NCBI GenBank assembly: GCA_003260075.1 | Contig: QLIY01000242.1 | Location: 106,410-170,409 of the forward strand | Direction of reading: 5' to 3' | DNA: 64,000 nt | Source: Phallusia mammillata | Lineage: Eukaryota; Chordata; Ascidiacea; Phlebobranchia; Ascidiidae | Shown: positions 39,238 through 52,701 of the stretch, in pieces | How the letters are laid out: the number at the start of each line of letters is the position of its first letter | Numbering within the stretch: the stretch's first letter is position 1 | The notes under the pieces: model-generated | Database searches by the model: none | Seen by the model: the letters and a program-made list of their open reading frames with translations, nothing else | What the model was told of the DNA's origin: nothing | Made by a program: the position numbers and the translations under genes

Positions 39238-42200
39238 AACCTTTTTTTAGTATTGTATTTGAGAGCGAACCCTATGTGCTAAGTTTGCTCGTTGCCATGG
39301 TAGTTGAGTAACAGTTAAACATCAAAAACAAAGATTTTTAGAAAAATAATTTTAGCAATAAAATAATTTTTTTTTTAATTTTTTTGAACAGGGTTTAGAG
39401 GGAGATACGAATCAATAAGTTTGATTTCAGTTTGAGTTTTATCTGTTTTTCATTTGATAGTAACGTCGGATTTGTAGCAAATGCCTGATAGTAACGTCGG
39501 ATTGTGGCAAATTAGATTGAAACGTTAAACCGCTGTTTTTGCCATGTTCAGCTCTATAAAAAATGTATTCACTGTTTAACAACAAACAGTCCACTACATA
39601 ATTTAGTTGACAGGCAAATATTGATAAGAACAGTTTGTGATTTTATCGCATATCGTTTGTGGAAGCAATTCGAAACGTTAGTCGAATCGCGATATACCGT
39701 GATCACCACAAACCATAAATACCGAGTCCGTTGCAGTTTCGCCTTTCCCAAATCCTATCGGGCCGAGGATTAACGAAAATGTGCTCCATGTGAAAGATTA
39801 TGTGGTCTTTAAGATACTGTGAACGTGATTTAGAAGTCCTGCACTACTTTAAAGGCATTTTTACACAAATGGATAAGCATGCCTTCGACGGACTAATTTT
39901 ACGAAAAAAATATGTTCAAATTAGATTGTGTTTTTTTATAACTCAATCTAGTAATTTTCAAACTTTTATTACCTGTAATCAAAATGTGATTTCCAAATTT
40001 CGATGAACGAACTCGAAAACTGGCTGCCACATTTTCGACTCTTAATGTGAGTTGTGCTTAGAAATTCTTTGAATCTGTATTGGGGCGTTCACAAAAATTC
40101 GCTAAACGATTTAACATGCGTTTTTTTTTTTTACTTTGTCTCGCACATAAATTACAACATCCGTTTTGTTTTGGAATTCAAAGTACACAGACTGCTTATC
40201 TTTAATAATTTGCAGCAGTTACGATCCCAGAAATATTAAAGACGCCTTTAAATGACCATTGCAAAGCAAACATTCTATGTTGTATTTTTTCGATCGCATA
40301 ACAATCACATACAAAGTTTAACCTGCTTACAATTAAATATTTTCTCAGCTTGCTGACAGGACACAGCTTTGTTCGCATATACTTGGTATTTTGGCATTGT
40401 GTTATTATTTACATGATCTCTTTGGTTATAATCTGCAACCATTTTCTGAGCCGTCTTTGCTTAGCTGTAATTTACCATCAAAAACGCTGTTGTAGAAAAA
40501 ACAGTGGGTTTTGCGGAGTACATGTTTTATCTAAAACGTGAAAATATAACCTTTGTAATTTAAATACCTCCCGATTGGGCAAAACCTATTTTATACACTA
40601 CATCTCACATGAGGTCATGTTAAAGGTTTTAAAGACGTTGATTTTGTAACAGATATTCGTCGGCCCGACCACGAAGCTCCTCCCCAATGTTGCCGGAAAA
40701 AGAGCGTTAAAAATCACACACCTGCGTTATTGAAGACCTCATCTTGACGAACGTGATACCTAACTCGACTTTAATGGAGTTGCTGATAAGTTGTACGCAA
40801 CAAACGGTGGTGTAAATTTATTTCAATAGAAGTTCAAATTTTGCAAGAAATGTCTCGAAAATACTTCAAGCATGTTTTGTTTTACGAATTATCAGCACCC
40901 AAGAACACAACCTTCAAATTATGTTGTTTTTTAAATAGCACTGTGCTCAAATTGGTTACACAACACAAATACCTCCAGTAATTTTCTGCACGCAGTACGT
41001 AATATCTAGATAATCCGTTTAATCTCAAACTAGTGACGTCAAAGCTTAGGTTTTGACTAAACAACATTCCAATCAACCAAAGTACCCTTTTACTGATGAA
41101 TTTGATTTTTTAGGCTTGTTTTTTCCACGAGGTGTTTTATGTACACTAGCATTTTCTATGTTTTACTTGTGTGCAAGAATGTTTTAGAGCAAAGTGAAAT
41201 AGGGATATTCCAAGATTTTGTTTCTTCACAATACTATATATTTTTGTATCGCTTTTATTGTTGTATCAACTTCATGTATTCCTGTGTGCCAAGCAAACCA
41301 GCGTAGATTTTATCCCACAGAGTTTTAGCTATGTATGTTTTTGTGCCTTTACTTACTTTTTACATTACCACCCTATTTTTACCGCTTGTCCGCCGAATCC
41401 ACATATTGTCTAGACTTTGAAAGGTTGTTGCTTAGCACACTTTGAGATTCGACCACGAAGTTAGGGATATAAAACTTATGATTATCCCATTACAAGCAAA
41501 ACTTGGCTAAATCGCTCATTCGTTTGTGATGTGAAATCGTGTTTCAAAGATTTTCAACTGTAAAATCTAAAATTGCGTCACATACCTTCTTGTAACACAC
41601 AACCAGTAATTTCGATTTGTCCGAAGATAAATAAACGTGCCAATGTATAACGGTTACAGCTATTGTTTGCATTAAAACAGTCTTTCAAAGGCCAATTGCT
41701 GTGGCATATGTACGTTAGAAGGGTTACCATTGTTAGACCTATATTTAAAACCTAGAGATTTTTAATTACTCATTCCATCTTTCCACAAGCCCAGCCCAAT
41801 TTCAACCAGTCACGTCTTCGCTCGGCTGGGCGTAATATGCAAGTGTGTGGCAACGAGTTTTGGTGTGGTAAGTGAGGCCCCACATCGTAGCCTCGCCAAT
41901 CGTGCTGTTTCGAGTTTGTGTTCAAGCAGAGCATCCATAATAAACAAGAGCTTGTCGCGATTTACATCGTCTCGTTATCGGACAACTTGGCAGAGAGATA
42001 AGAAATAATTGTCTCCCTGTGGAAGCTGTCCTGCACCTGGCCTTGGGAACGCCCGCGTTTCGCGTTTATGCCTGCTCAATGATTTACGACGTTTCCGTAG
42101 AAAATATGATGGACAGTGCGTAATTGGACACAACAATGCGTTACGTCGACAGGTTTGGGCATGGTTCAATAATGCACAAAATGTACTTTACGGCCAATCG

Positions 42201-43620
42201 GAGAAACGCAGTTTTAAATAAACAGCAGTATCATGTTTTAATCTACATTGTTTTGCAAAACTATGGTGTAAAATGTAAAAGTTTGTCATAGTCTCGAGTC
42301 AGAAGATGCACCGATGTGACCTATCAGTCAGACAGACAACCATGGTTAAAGAGATATCATTTGACTTGTCAAATATAATGCCAGAGAAAGATGACACCCT
42401 CAAATGCCCTTCAACCATTCACAATTCGTATTATGTTTGATGCCGCAGGCAAACATACAGATATCCAAGCCAAGTTTACGAAACGTTCATATTTGACATT
42501 TATACACACACTTTTTTGCCTTCATAGGACAAGTTCAACACACACAATTCATAAACCTTGGTAGTGACATTAGGTGCGCCGAAGATGACACAATCAACAT
42601 GACGTCAAGAGAGGAAACGCACTATGAACAACGCGTTCTGCAATATCGAGATTTTTAGTTTCTTATAGTCTTCCTTAGAGCGGACAAATGTTTAGGTAAG
42701 GCGCCATTAGTGCAAAACCGTTTAAAGCAGAAAATATGTATGACTCGATCAAAACGATTATCTTATTCCAGTTTTAAATTAATTGTCGAAATGAAATTTA
42801 ACGAACGATTTGTGTCTCAGATGTCGGACACGTTTACCGTTTGATCATCGACTCCAAGACTCTCACGGCCACTTGAAGTTGAACCAAGATGTTCAGAAAA
42901 GAGAAACTAGTCCAACTTGACCGCAAAACCTTATCAAGTGATGCGATCTTTAGCCCACGGCGAGGCAAAAAAGGTAATTATAATGTGCGTCAATGTGACT
43001 GATATTCGCTGTAAACCTATACGTTCAAGTGCAGTTATGAGCGTCGTTAATACAAGGCCTCAGGGCGCGTCCGCAGCCAGTTCTTTGTGTCTGACGAACA
43101 ACTTGGCGAGTATATCGAGCTTAAACCGAGATGGGAGGCTTGCTGCTTCACAGCGCGATTGGCATCAAGAGATAGTGTATGTTTGTTGTGTAGTGTTACC
43201 GGGCTGCTTCAGGCAGGAGTGTGTACTATACTGCCGGTGATTCGCTAATTTTAGATCCCAGACGATGGAGGCCAGCAGATAAGCAATCATGTTCTTCCCA
43301 GTTTAGGTGCTGGAAAAGTAGATTTATATCGTTATCTAGAAAGTGTTTTAAAGTGACTTCACAGATTAAGAGCATTGATCAAGATAAAGCTAATTCGAGA
43401 TGTATTACGATTCAGTATTATCGGGAAGGGATGTCAGACAATAGCAAGAGATTCAGAACATGTTTGCTTTCTTGGCTCTGATAAACCACTAAATGATGCA
43501 AATACTAACTAACGCTTCCGTTTCAAGATCAATCAGTCCAATTCTTAGTTAAACATATACAAATTGTTGTATTTCTACATGGCCACAAAGTATTCCACTG
43601 CAACCTCATTGTATTTGTTT
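39238..43620. other. Gene-poor region, probably 3' UTR of CEP128 and spacer
   Basis: Over 4 kb with only short unsupported frames. A small tandem repeat (tgatagtaacgtcggatt, twice) lies near 39457-39505. A frame near 42009-42221 has an odd basic sequence but no splice context or known domain. I see no RNA gene. Confidence 0.4.
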
Positions 43621-43622
43621 TA

Positions 43623-43857
43623 TATTATTTCAATTGGTATTGAAACGCTCTTTTATTCAATATAACTTGCCCTACAATGAAAAGTTGACGCGGCGCAATT
43701 GTTCATGAAGCACCAAGATTGCTGGTTTTGTGAAAAAAAGTAACTAACTTGATGTTTAAACTTCTTTCAAATGTGTTGTAAACGTGCCGTGTGAACTTTT
43801 CATTGTTGGGCAAGTCATATTGAATAAAAGAGCGTTTCAATACCGGTTGAAATAATA
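43623..43857. repeat. Long inverted repeat (foldback element) with about 72-base arms
   Basis: The arm 43623-43695 (tattatttcaa, ggtattgaaacgctctttta, cttgccctacaatgaaaag) is the near-perfect reverse complement of 43786-43857, across a 90-base loop. The transcript of either strand would form a long hairpin. I see no clear target duplication. It could be a foldback MITE. Confidence 0.8.
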
Positions 43858-44132
43858 ACCCGCCGGCACGAAACAAGTGTCTTGAATCGGTAAAGGTGTT
43901 TTGAAACGTCGCCTTTGTGTATCTGTTTTCATTTGACCTAAGTCAACATAATCATTTGTCATTTCATTAATAAGGTTTCACTAAGTAATGCTCGACACAT
44001 TTTGTTTGTTACCACCTGCGTTTTTCTGTAAGTCTCTGACAGCATACAAATGTTTTTGTTGCAGAACTTTGCTTTGTGATAAGTCTGCGTTAAAATTTTA
44101 TTTCATAGTGGAAGCGATAAACAACCAGCAAA
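43858..44132. other. Upstream flank of the connexin gene
   Basis: Short unique stretch leading to the connexin start codon. It should contain at least part of its promoter or 5' UTR; no motif is recognised. Confidence 0.3.
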
Positions 44133-46712
44133 ATGAGTTGGGCTTTGTTAGAAAAGATGCTTTCCGAGGTGGCAACCCATTCCACACTCTTAGGAAAGTA
44201 TTGGTTTTCATTTCTGTTCATATTTCGTGTCATCGTGGTCCTCAGCGTCGGTGACAAGGTACGTGCTGTGACTGTATAATTTTAAGGATCTACAACGCGC
44301 ATTTTGAAGTTTAAAAATGCTCTGTAACTATACAAGTTTGCGGTATTTACAAAATCGTGTTCATCCTTGTTTTATACAAACAATAAATGCCCAACACGTT
44401 ATCGCCGCTTGTAGAAACGATACTTTGATTTTAGTTTTTGTAAACGACATTTTAATAAATAAATGACCTTATTTCAATCATCACTGTTAATCAAAATACG
44501 AGGAACCAAAATTGTGAGCCATTCCTATCCGTTTCTATTTATCAACGCGAAAAGACCAAAATGGCGGACAAAAGGTCGCAGACGGATTTGGGAAAAACCA
44601 TTTAATATGAAATCAAATCTGTCCGTTAAAAGTGTAGTCTGAATCTGTTGCTGATGGTAGAGGGAGTGTTTTAATTATGTGTACAAACGATTTGTTGTGT
44701 CTTCAGGTGTACGGCGATGAACAGTCTAAATTCGTATGCAATACGTTACAACCCGGTTGCGACAATATTTGTTTCAACCAGTTCAGTCCAATATCCCACA
44801 TCCGATTTTGGGCGATGCAGGTATGATCGCATAAACATTGTGGTTTACACATATTCTGTGGTAAAATTCGTATTGAAATTGATTGATTTCATTCCAGCTG
44901 AGTTTGTTTTATGTAGATTTTACTGGTGTGTCTTCCAAGTATCGTGTTTATCGTGTGGGCGATGCACGCGCTTAATATCGCTAAAGAAAAACGGGAAAAA
45001 CTTGAGAAGGAACAACAACAGGCCGTAAGTACACAAGCAATTGAATAAATTTACCCATTGATTTAACACCTTTCTTTTTCAAGTACTCGTGTTTGGCAAG
45101 TAACAGATCCATGACTAAAATTTCATGTATTGCTACAGGACGGGATTAAACAAAGCACTTTGTTTTATCATGTTTTCGCCACAGGATGCCGCTACTGAGC
45201 CATTGGCCCGGGATCCCGAAATGAGAACGAATTTACGGCAAAGATATCCGGATGCGCCACCCAAGTACAACGGCATCGAGCATTCCAATGAGAAAAAGTC
45301 TGAATCGAAGGTTCGTGTTTGTTTATTACACCTAGCCCCAGTTTGCGTCAAAATATTGGGCTGCGGTGTTGGCAACATGTAACACGGGAGAAGAGAACGA
45401 ATGAGGTTTACATACAAACCTACTTTAAACAAGCGCTCACTTATTTGTTGTGGGTCGTCAATTGATTTTTGACCACTAATTTAAAGATTAATGACTCTGT
45501 TTGTTTGGTGGATACAAAATCATGGACTGTACTTAAACACCAGTTTGTTGATACTATCAATTTTCCTAATTTTTGAAAAGATAAGAAAATTAATTTGTTA
45601 TTTACACAAAAAGGGTGTATTGGTGCTTAATGTTTTTTTCTTCACAATTTATTTAAATGTTTCAGGATGAAAAATCGGAAAAGAAAAAGAAAAATCGGAA
45701 GAGGAGCAGCCGACGAAACACGGAGGCCGAATACAACAATGTCCCAGTGGCTGAGGTTATTCCAATGCGTTCAGTGATGCCTGCACCTGAAACTAAGAAA
45801 GTCAAAGATCCACCCATCTTGGCCGCGTAAGTCATGTAAAGAAATACTGTAATTTCGTACTGCTCAGTAATGGGCATTTTTGGCTTGGGAGATTTTGTGC
45901 TTTCTGTTCGGAAGTTGTTTGAAATTTCAAAATTTTACAGTACTTCGAATTTTGAAGTTTGAAATTAATATTATTGTTGCGTCTTATTCCACAGATACGT
46001 AACGCACATCGTGTTTCGCATGGGCATAGAGGCATCATTCATCGCCCTGCAGTACATTTTATTCCAGTTTTACGTACCAGAGATGTACAGGTGCGAGGGT
46101 TACCCATGTCCACAGAGGGTGGAGTGTTTTGTGTCAAGGCCCATGGTAACATAATAAAACATATTTGTCTGTTGAAAGTATATTTCGTTCATTTAATTTG
46201 TTGTTTCACAGGAAAAGAACATATTTCTGTATTTTATGTATGTCATCTCATCCATCTGTCTTTTCATGGACTTCTTGGAACTGAAGTATTTCGGTTTTAG
46301 AAAGGTAGGCTGCTTTTTTTACAAGCTAAACGTGTTTGATGTTTTTTTTCGATGATGAGTTTCAAATTCCACGACAATATTTCAATAGTGTTCCTTTGAT
46401 ATACATCATAAAATTACACCTAAATGATCAGCGCCTTTGTAGTCAGGATAAAAATTCAACACGTTATATTTAACCTAGATTCGTCAGTTGTTCCGACGAA
46501 AGAACAACAAACACGGTGAGGACTATTTGTCGGCCTTTGAGAGCCGCTGGCACCGCGATCCTGTCCTTGCCGGTCGATTCCAAATGGCCGGACGTGGCTA
46601 CGGTCTCAGACGCCACAGGGACATGAGCATTACTGATCCGGAAAATGACCAAGACGACAATGACGCCTACAACTCTGTTGAAACGTCTGACGATGGCAGT
46701 GGATTCGAATGA
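44133..46712 (+). CDS. Connexin (gap junction protein)
   Basis: Eight exons: 44133-44258, 44707-44820, 44917-45024, 45185-45310, 45666-45826, 45995-46145, 46212-46304 and 46479-46712. They join in frame to 370 residues. [10 protein letters not shown] and [18 protein letters not shown] match the connexin N-terminal helix and first membrane span. The first outer loop has the CX6CX3C signature ([12 protein letters not shown]). Helix 2 ([19 protein letters not shown]) is followed by a long, highly charged cytosolic loop built from exons 4-5 (lysine-rich [13 protein letters not shown]). The second outer loop has CX4CX5C ([12 protein letters not shown]). Helix 4 is [20 protein letters not shown]. 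The tail is acidic. Six such subunits form a hemichannel that docks cell to cell. True connexins are confined to chordates. Vertebrate connexins mostly have one coding exon, so eight is notable. No orthologue within the family is assigned. Confidence 0.93.
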
Positions 46713-47400
46713 AAATGTTTTATTTATGTGAGAATTATTTTTACTAAACATACGAGGTACGTAGTTGCAATTGTCTGCTATGCCATGTACATTGAGCTGT
46801 TGCAAGAGAAAAAACTGAATTGGATTCTGTTTGCAAAATTTGGGTGTTGTATTACGAGTTCGTGCTGTACATATCAACTGTGCCAAATGCATTTTCGCCT
46901 TACGTTATAGCTGCGCATTTGCACAAAGCCCTGAAACACTACGAGACGGCTGACACACCATAAAACTATAGTTTTATTGCAGAGACATTTTTTTGGTTTT
47001 TGCGTTTCTGTGTGATATGTGGTTTTATTTGTAGGTTTTCTTTGTGCCTTATTGTGAAAACAAATGCACCACATATTTTTGTACATAACCTTATTTTTTC
47101 GCTGGCACGAAACGAACGCAATGTACACAAAGTGTTTCAACAAATTCGCAGTCATTCCGTTCAAAATAAGTATTCTTTAAAAATGCATTACTTTGCCGCA
47201 AATAAATTGGGCATGTTGCTCTTTGCTGCCACCAGTTGTGAAAAAACGTTTGACAAAAAATTGTGTAGATCATATTTGGAGAAAGAAAGAATAGTAGAAT
47301 TTGTTGAACGAATGGGTTGACGACGCACTGAATAGAAAACGAGGTAGCAGCTAGTGTTGAGAACAAAATGTTGTCAAATCATGGGATTAACATAGACATT
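46713..47400. other. Convergent spacer between connexin and GST 1
   Basis: Both genes end here from opposite sides, so this is mostly 3' UTR. No gene or strong hairpin is seen. Confidence 0.4.
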
Positions 47401-48491
47401 TTAGTCATCCTTTTTAACCTTTTGATCGTTGTTAAAACATTGTCCTTTGGTCTCGTACATTTTTGTCATAGTTTCCAAACCTTTCTTGTTGCACTCGTCA
47501 AAATAGGGCAGGGCTTTTATTTTGTCGAGCCAAGCAGCTGTTTTCGGAAATTCAGGAGCGATGTCGAAACCAGCAATTTCCAACATAGACATTGGAGAGG
47601 ACAAGAAGAAGTCTAAAATATATCATTAAAAAGGCAAAAATCAAACGTCAACAAAGACCAGATATCCCTGTGTATGTTACTGTTTGTTAATTTAATTCGA
47701 TCTCAAACTTTAGTTAACCTGCGATAGTCACGTGATCGGCTGCAGTAAACTCTCTGTCTGTCAAGTATCCTTCAATGAATCCCAATGCTCGTTTTGCAAC
47801 AGCCACGTTTTCTTTCTTAATTTTGCCTCCGAAAAAGACAACACCAACAAAGTTCTGCAGACAAAAGTAGGTCATGTAAAATATCAAGTAATATCGTATT
47901 TGTCACAAAAGTACGCTATGAAAACGATTCTTACCACGTATTCTTGGATCATATCCACAACATTTTCGCTGACGTAAAGCAGTTGGTCAACTGTTCCCCG
48001 CTTTTCAGGTTGGGATGGGTACAAATGATCACCACTGAATTTGTTGCAAAGATAAGCCGCAATTGCTCGGCTGTTCATAAAAAATATTTTTGCTTTTCAA
48101 CACCGAACAAAAGTTCATCTATGTCAGTAGTTCTCAAACTGTGCGTCGTTTCAATTTTTCAAGGGCGTTAACTTTTATTTGCTGGTGCGTCGCAACTCCA
48201 GAAAACTTTTCCAGAGGCGTCGCAACAAAAACAAGTTTGAGAACCACTGATCTATGTGAATGTGTGTACTATAGTACTCTTGTATATTTACCTTTCAGAA
48301 ATGACATAATCTCCGTCCCTAAGACATGGCACTTTCTGTCGTGGATTTAACTGTGCAAAACCATCAGTTTTGTGTTCCTTGGTTATCAGGTCAACCGACT
48401 TCACTTCAAAATCTAACTGAAGGGCTTTTAAAACCATTTTGACACATCGGCAAGGAGGACTTGGCCCGAACGCGTACAACTCCAGAACCAT
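47401..48491 (-). CDS. Cytosolic glutathione S-transferase 1 (Delta/Theta-like)
   Basis: Four exons in transcript order: 48491-48292, 48070-47935, 47854-47719 and 47612-47401, joining to 227 residues. The start is taken at MVLELYAFGPSP, which aligns with the thioredoxin-fold start of the neighbours; an upstream in-frame Met exists. The thioredoxin-like half has the substrate-binding turn QKVPCLRDGD and the glutathione-contact ESRAI, whose Ser codon is split by intron 1. The helical half has AADHVTIADFF, the family's N-capping motif region. The catalytic-type serine lies in the early SPP segment. The enzyme would conjugate glutathione to electrophiles in the cytosol. It is the most divergent of the five, with Cys after SPP instead of Ser and a polar C-terminal extension. 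Confidence 0.87.
48125..48249. mobile_element. Young 125-bp hAT MITE in intron 1 of GST 1
   Basis: The left end CAGTAGTTCTCAAACTG and the right end AGTTTGAGAACCACTG are inverted repeats. Both sides are flanked by atctatgt, a perfect 8-bp target duplication. GCGTCGCAAC occurs in each half of the interior. Confidence 0.92.
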
Positions 48492-49982
48492 GTTGTTTAA
48501 TAGCAACGATATTAAACAATAAAACCTTTTTAGCATGTAAGCGTCAATCTACAAACGAATTTAAGTTTAAACTTAAGAAACTGCCCTATATTGAATATCA
48601 ATGCAGTTCTTATTCACTTTCTAGTTATCTGCTTATGACTGCACATAACAATTTGTTGTGTACATCGTGCCACACAACAACACATCAACCACCAACCACA
48701 AATTAACTCTGGGAAGTGGGAATACAGTAGAGGAGGCCACCGCTTTTATCTGTGCAGATCTCACTTAGCTATTGCACCACTCTGGTCCAACAAGGTACCT
48801 TAACGTGAGCTGTACGTTTCGCTTCATTGATTGCCGCAGGCTGGTGCTATGCAGTTTGCAGAAGTCTTTTACTGACGGACAAAAGCAAAATAATCAGCAA
48901 GATAATTAAAGGGCAAATAACACGTTTGTATACATGCAGTTGTCACAGTAACAGTTAGCAGCGATTCTGCCAAATGTGGAGATTAAGAAGTTGGGTAAGT
49001 TTGTCATTTGTCACGACACTTTGATTGCACCACAAACGGAAACCATGGCAAGCCGAGGATACGGCTGGCAGCATTTTCCAATAGGAGGGTTTCATTCTGA
49101 ACTCTCAAGTTACGTTAGTGCAGAGGAGTGAATGGTTTACTAGTTCCTACCGCCATTTACTCAGTTTGGTTTATAATATGGTTTTGAAACGTAAAACTGT
49201 TGATAAGGAGGAAAGTATTTCCACTTATCATATTTGAATTGGTTAAGTGACCTGTGAACTCCATATAAGTCATGCTCGACTAGCAAGAAATCGCAAATAT
49301 CTTTTTTTTTAAATCCAACACTAACGGTGTTATTTCGTGTTTTAAATCCAATTAGGCCAATTTAACGCGAGGAATGATAGTTGGTTGGCATATAAAGTGT
49401 CTTACCACTTTCATTTTCTTGCTTATTATGGATGTACACATATTTTTATTGCCTTTTGTACACTGAAAAGCCACGCTGAAGCTTGCACCCAATAATGATA
49501 ACATTTTTTTACGACAGTGTTTACAAACGGAAATTGTGAAGTTAACGTGTGTTAAAAACTCACACACCATTGATTAAACTAGGGGTTGTTTCTCGAACAA
49601 AAACTAATCAAATCGTTCTACTTTATGGTAGCGAAAGGTGTTCACAAATACCAGGTAGCTGTTAAAGAAAAGCTAATTGTGTCCCCCCCCCCTCAAATCG
49701 TTCTACTTTATGGTAGCGAAAGGTGTTCACAAATACCAGGAAGCTGTTAAAGAAAAGCTAATTGTGTTTGCAAAAGAAAGCCGTTGTGAACCGATATGTA
49801 CATTGACAGTATAACAACCACCGAAACGGAATTGGACTGACAAACTGTGTGAACTTTCGCACAGTAGTGACAAAGCAGTTCATGACACGTTTTGTCGAGT
49901 CATTGTGCAGAAACTCATAATTGTCGTGCATAAACCGAACAATCAGTTTTACTTAGTCCAACTCACAAATGAAGGATAATAA
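48492..49982. other. Intergenic spacer GST 1-GST 2
   Basis: No gene is seen. A poly-C junction at about 49683-49692 separates two copies of about 75 bases. The first part should hold the GST 1 promoter. Confidence 0.4.
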
Positions 49983-51234
49983 TCATTTCTTCCCCTTGTT
50001 CTTTTCAATACACGAATTGTAAAAACTCTCTATTTGCTTCAAACCCTCTGCGTTGCATTGGTCAAAGTACATTAGGCCTTCAATCTTCTTCAGCCAAGCA
50101 ACAGTTTTCGGATAATTTCCATAATCGTCGAAACCAGTCATTGGTAACATAAGTAGCGGAGATGACATGAAGAAATCTAAACATTACACACACTATTAAC
50201 AAAACCAACAACACAGAATTTCATTAAACAGGTATCTTAAAAATATACTTTATTTCTGCAAAATGCGAAATTTTGACCCCATCCAACCTTACCTGCCAGT
50301 GTGAGGTGATCGGTTGCAGTAAATTCGTTTTTTGACAAAAAATATTCATACATAGCCAGTTCTTTGTTAAGTTCAGGTAGTTTTTTCTCATTTTGACAAA
50401 ATTTGCTGCCGAAAACTACGTTCGCGACATTCTGAAAAACAAACTGTTGTCGTCAGTAAAAATACAAAGTTGGCCCATAGACTCATTAGTCTCTGCTGGT
50501 TTGTCTATGTCATATGGCATGTAAACTCCACTCTTGCATTGAATGAACAAATAGGCCTACCGCGTAAGCAAGAAATACGTCGTAGGTATTTTCACTGAGG
50601 TAGAGAAGCTGATCCACCTTTGCACGAATTTTAGGATCTTTTGGATAAAGTGCTGTGGGTGAATCTTTCTCGTACATATTGCAAATATAGGTACTGATGG
50701 CTCGACTAAAAATCACAACCCAAATTTTATGTTCCTTAACAGTGTTAATGTCCAGACCATAAGTTCGGTCCTTGATGTACGATTCTGGTCGGTTTGGCTT
50801 GGTGTTTGGACAATTTATTACTGTTAGTTTTTTCCGCAGTGCAGTTTACAAAAAGTGCAGTTACGGGGTGCTGTGTTATAAGCTCACAATGTAGTTTGTC
50901 ACGGTGTGCTAGGCCTGAAAGGGCTTAGAACCAAACCAGACTAGAGTATTTCGTTCGCCGAAGCGTACAAGGTTGGTAAAAATCCAACCAGCAAATGGAT
51001 TGGAAAACACAAATGAAACTTTAGCAACACTTACCTTTCTCCGATACACAAATCACCATCGCGCAAAGCTGGAATCTTTCCCCGGGGATTAACTGCCAAA
51101 AATTCGGGTGTCTTTTGTTCTTTTTTATCCAAGTCGACAAGCTTGATATTGGGCTTTAGGTCAAGGGCGGTAAAGGTCATAAAAGCCACGCGACTGGCCG
51201 GACTGAACGAGTTGTAGAAAAAATCAATACCCAT
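49983..51234 (-). CDS. Cytosolic glutathione S-transferase 2 (Delta/Theta-like)
   Basis: Four exons in transcript order: 51234-51035, 50705-50561, 50431-50293 and 50176-49983, joining to 225 residues. MGIDFFYNSFSPASR begins the thioredoxin-like domain with the serine-type active-site turn (SPASR). NPRGKIPALRDGD supplies the cis-Pro glutathione-binding turn, and ESRAISTYICNMY crosses intron 1. The helical domain includes TATDHLTLADFF and ends in the basic IEKNKGKK. Intron sites equal those in GST 3 and GST 5. It is closest to GST 3, upstream sequence included, so the pair is a recent duplication. Expected role is detoxifying glutathione conjugation; which substrates cannot be told. Confidence 0.9.
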
Positions 51235-52701
51235 GATTTACTGCAACAGATAACTAATAGGCCTATATCTTATTTGATACACCTAGCAACACAATAGAAT
51301 AGAATAAAATTCCTCTTTATACTCAGATTTGTACAGTCGGTTTTCATTTGTCTGTCGTTTGATTCAAACAATGCTTTTGACTGTATCCTGACGCGCAAAG
51401 TCGCTTTTTTCTATTAATATCAAAATCTATGCTCTCTTTTTTCATTACATCAAATTTTACGTTCACTAAGTCGTATTTTTAGTCGTAGCCATCGGACTGA
51501 TGCACACCTACTGGATTTACACCCGTACGCCCTGTTAGCTAGTCGTCCTTGTTTGCGACTGGAGGTTAAGCCCCAACATGTCTTGTCACGGTTTTGTATT
51601 AACAAGGCGAAGTGAAACGGTGCAGAATTTTCCACGTGACTTGGAATTTGGCATCGACAGCTTCAGCAGCGATGAGTTTTGACAAACCACAAATAAAAAC
51701 TGCCCTTAAAAGCTTTTCCAGAGAACAAATCTAGACCTCAAATTGAAGTAAGAAAAATAGTTTCAAGGGCCTTTTATATAGTTTGTTGCAGTGAAGCAGT
51801 GTCACCCCCCCCCCAAAAATAGTTTCAAGGGCCTTTAACGACGATATTTCTTAAACATAGTGTTGTTGCCAGGCACATTTCATAAACTTTGCTCAAAGTA
51901 TATGACGGTATTTTTTGTTCATCAAAAAGGTAATTCGATGTAAAAAAATTATAGTTTGTTGCAGTGAAGCAGTGTCTTTCCAATATTTGTAAGATGTATA
52001 TTTTAGTGAGACTTCTAATGTGGGAAGCGATGTTAGAACATGCAATGATAATTTTTTTAAGATGGTATTTACAAACTAAACGGTTTAATCTGTAAGTGTG
52101 AAGAACACATGTTTTAAACAGTGTTTGCCTGGTTTGTTTGCCAGATCCCAAAATTCGTGTTTACCCGCAGGTTGTTGTCCCATTCCATGTAATACAATCT
52201 TTGAAATATATTACATTACTGAGCGGAAAGTGTACAAATACTTGCCATCTGTCACCAAGGACAAACTAATTGTGTTGCTGCTTTGTGATAAGAAATTTCA
52301 TTTGACAATCTAAACCGGTACTGTAAACAAATATTGCAAAGCATGGCTTCTTGTTCAGGTTTTGTCCAACCATAGCAATACAAAAATCCGTAGTCATCGT
52401 GTTTAATTGGGTTTGTTAGGATGAACTTTCGCACAGTTGAGACCGAACAGTTTATGACATGCAGCTGGTTTTGTCGAGTCATGGTGTGGAATCTTATATT
52501 TGTCGCACATTAACCTAACAATTGAGAGTCCACACAAAGCAAACTCCAAAACAAAACTGTCACAACAAAACTTTATTTTGTAGCCTGTTTAACAGCACGA
52601 AGTTAACCTAGATCAGTAGCGATCGTTAGTTCATTACATTAGTTTCGACACAAGGCAAGATCTTTTAAAATGTTCTTAGTTACAACTTAATTGTAGAATG
52701 T
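51235..52701. other. Intergenic spacer GST 2-GST 3 with duplicated 5' flank
   Basis: From 51241 to about 51700 the sequence parallels 54275-54690 upstream of GST 3 (shared tgactgtatcctg, aaagtcgcttttt, catcggactgatgc-type segments), so the duplication unit included the promoter. A poly-C junction at 51805-51814 repeats the nearby sequence. No gene is seen. Confidence 0.5.

Noticed and set aside
39457-39505. Two copies of tgatagtaacgtcggatt
   Set aside because: A very short tandem repeat without other structure; noted only in the spacer entry.
42009-42221. Open frame of about 70 residues, basic and fairly complex
   Set aside because: No recognised domain, no splice context, no neighbouring exons; chance frames of this size are common here.
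42917-43240. Open frame of 107 residues upstream of the connexin
   Set aside because: No domain or codon pattern supports coding; not linked in phase to the connexin start.
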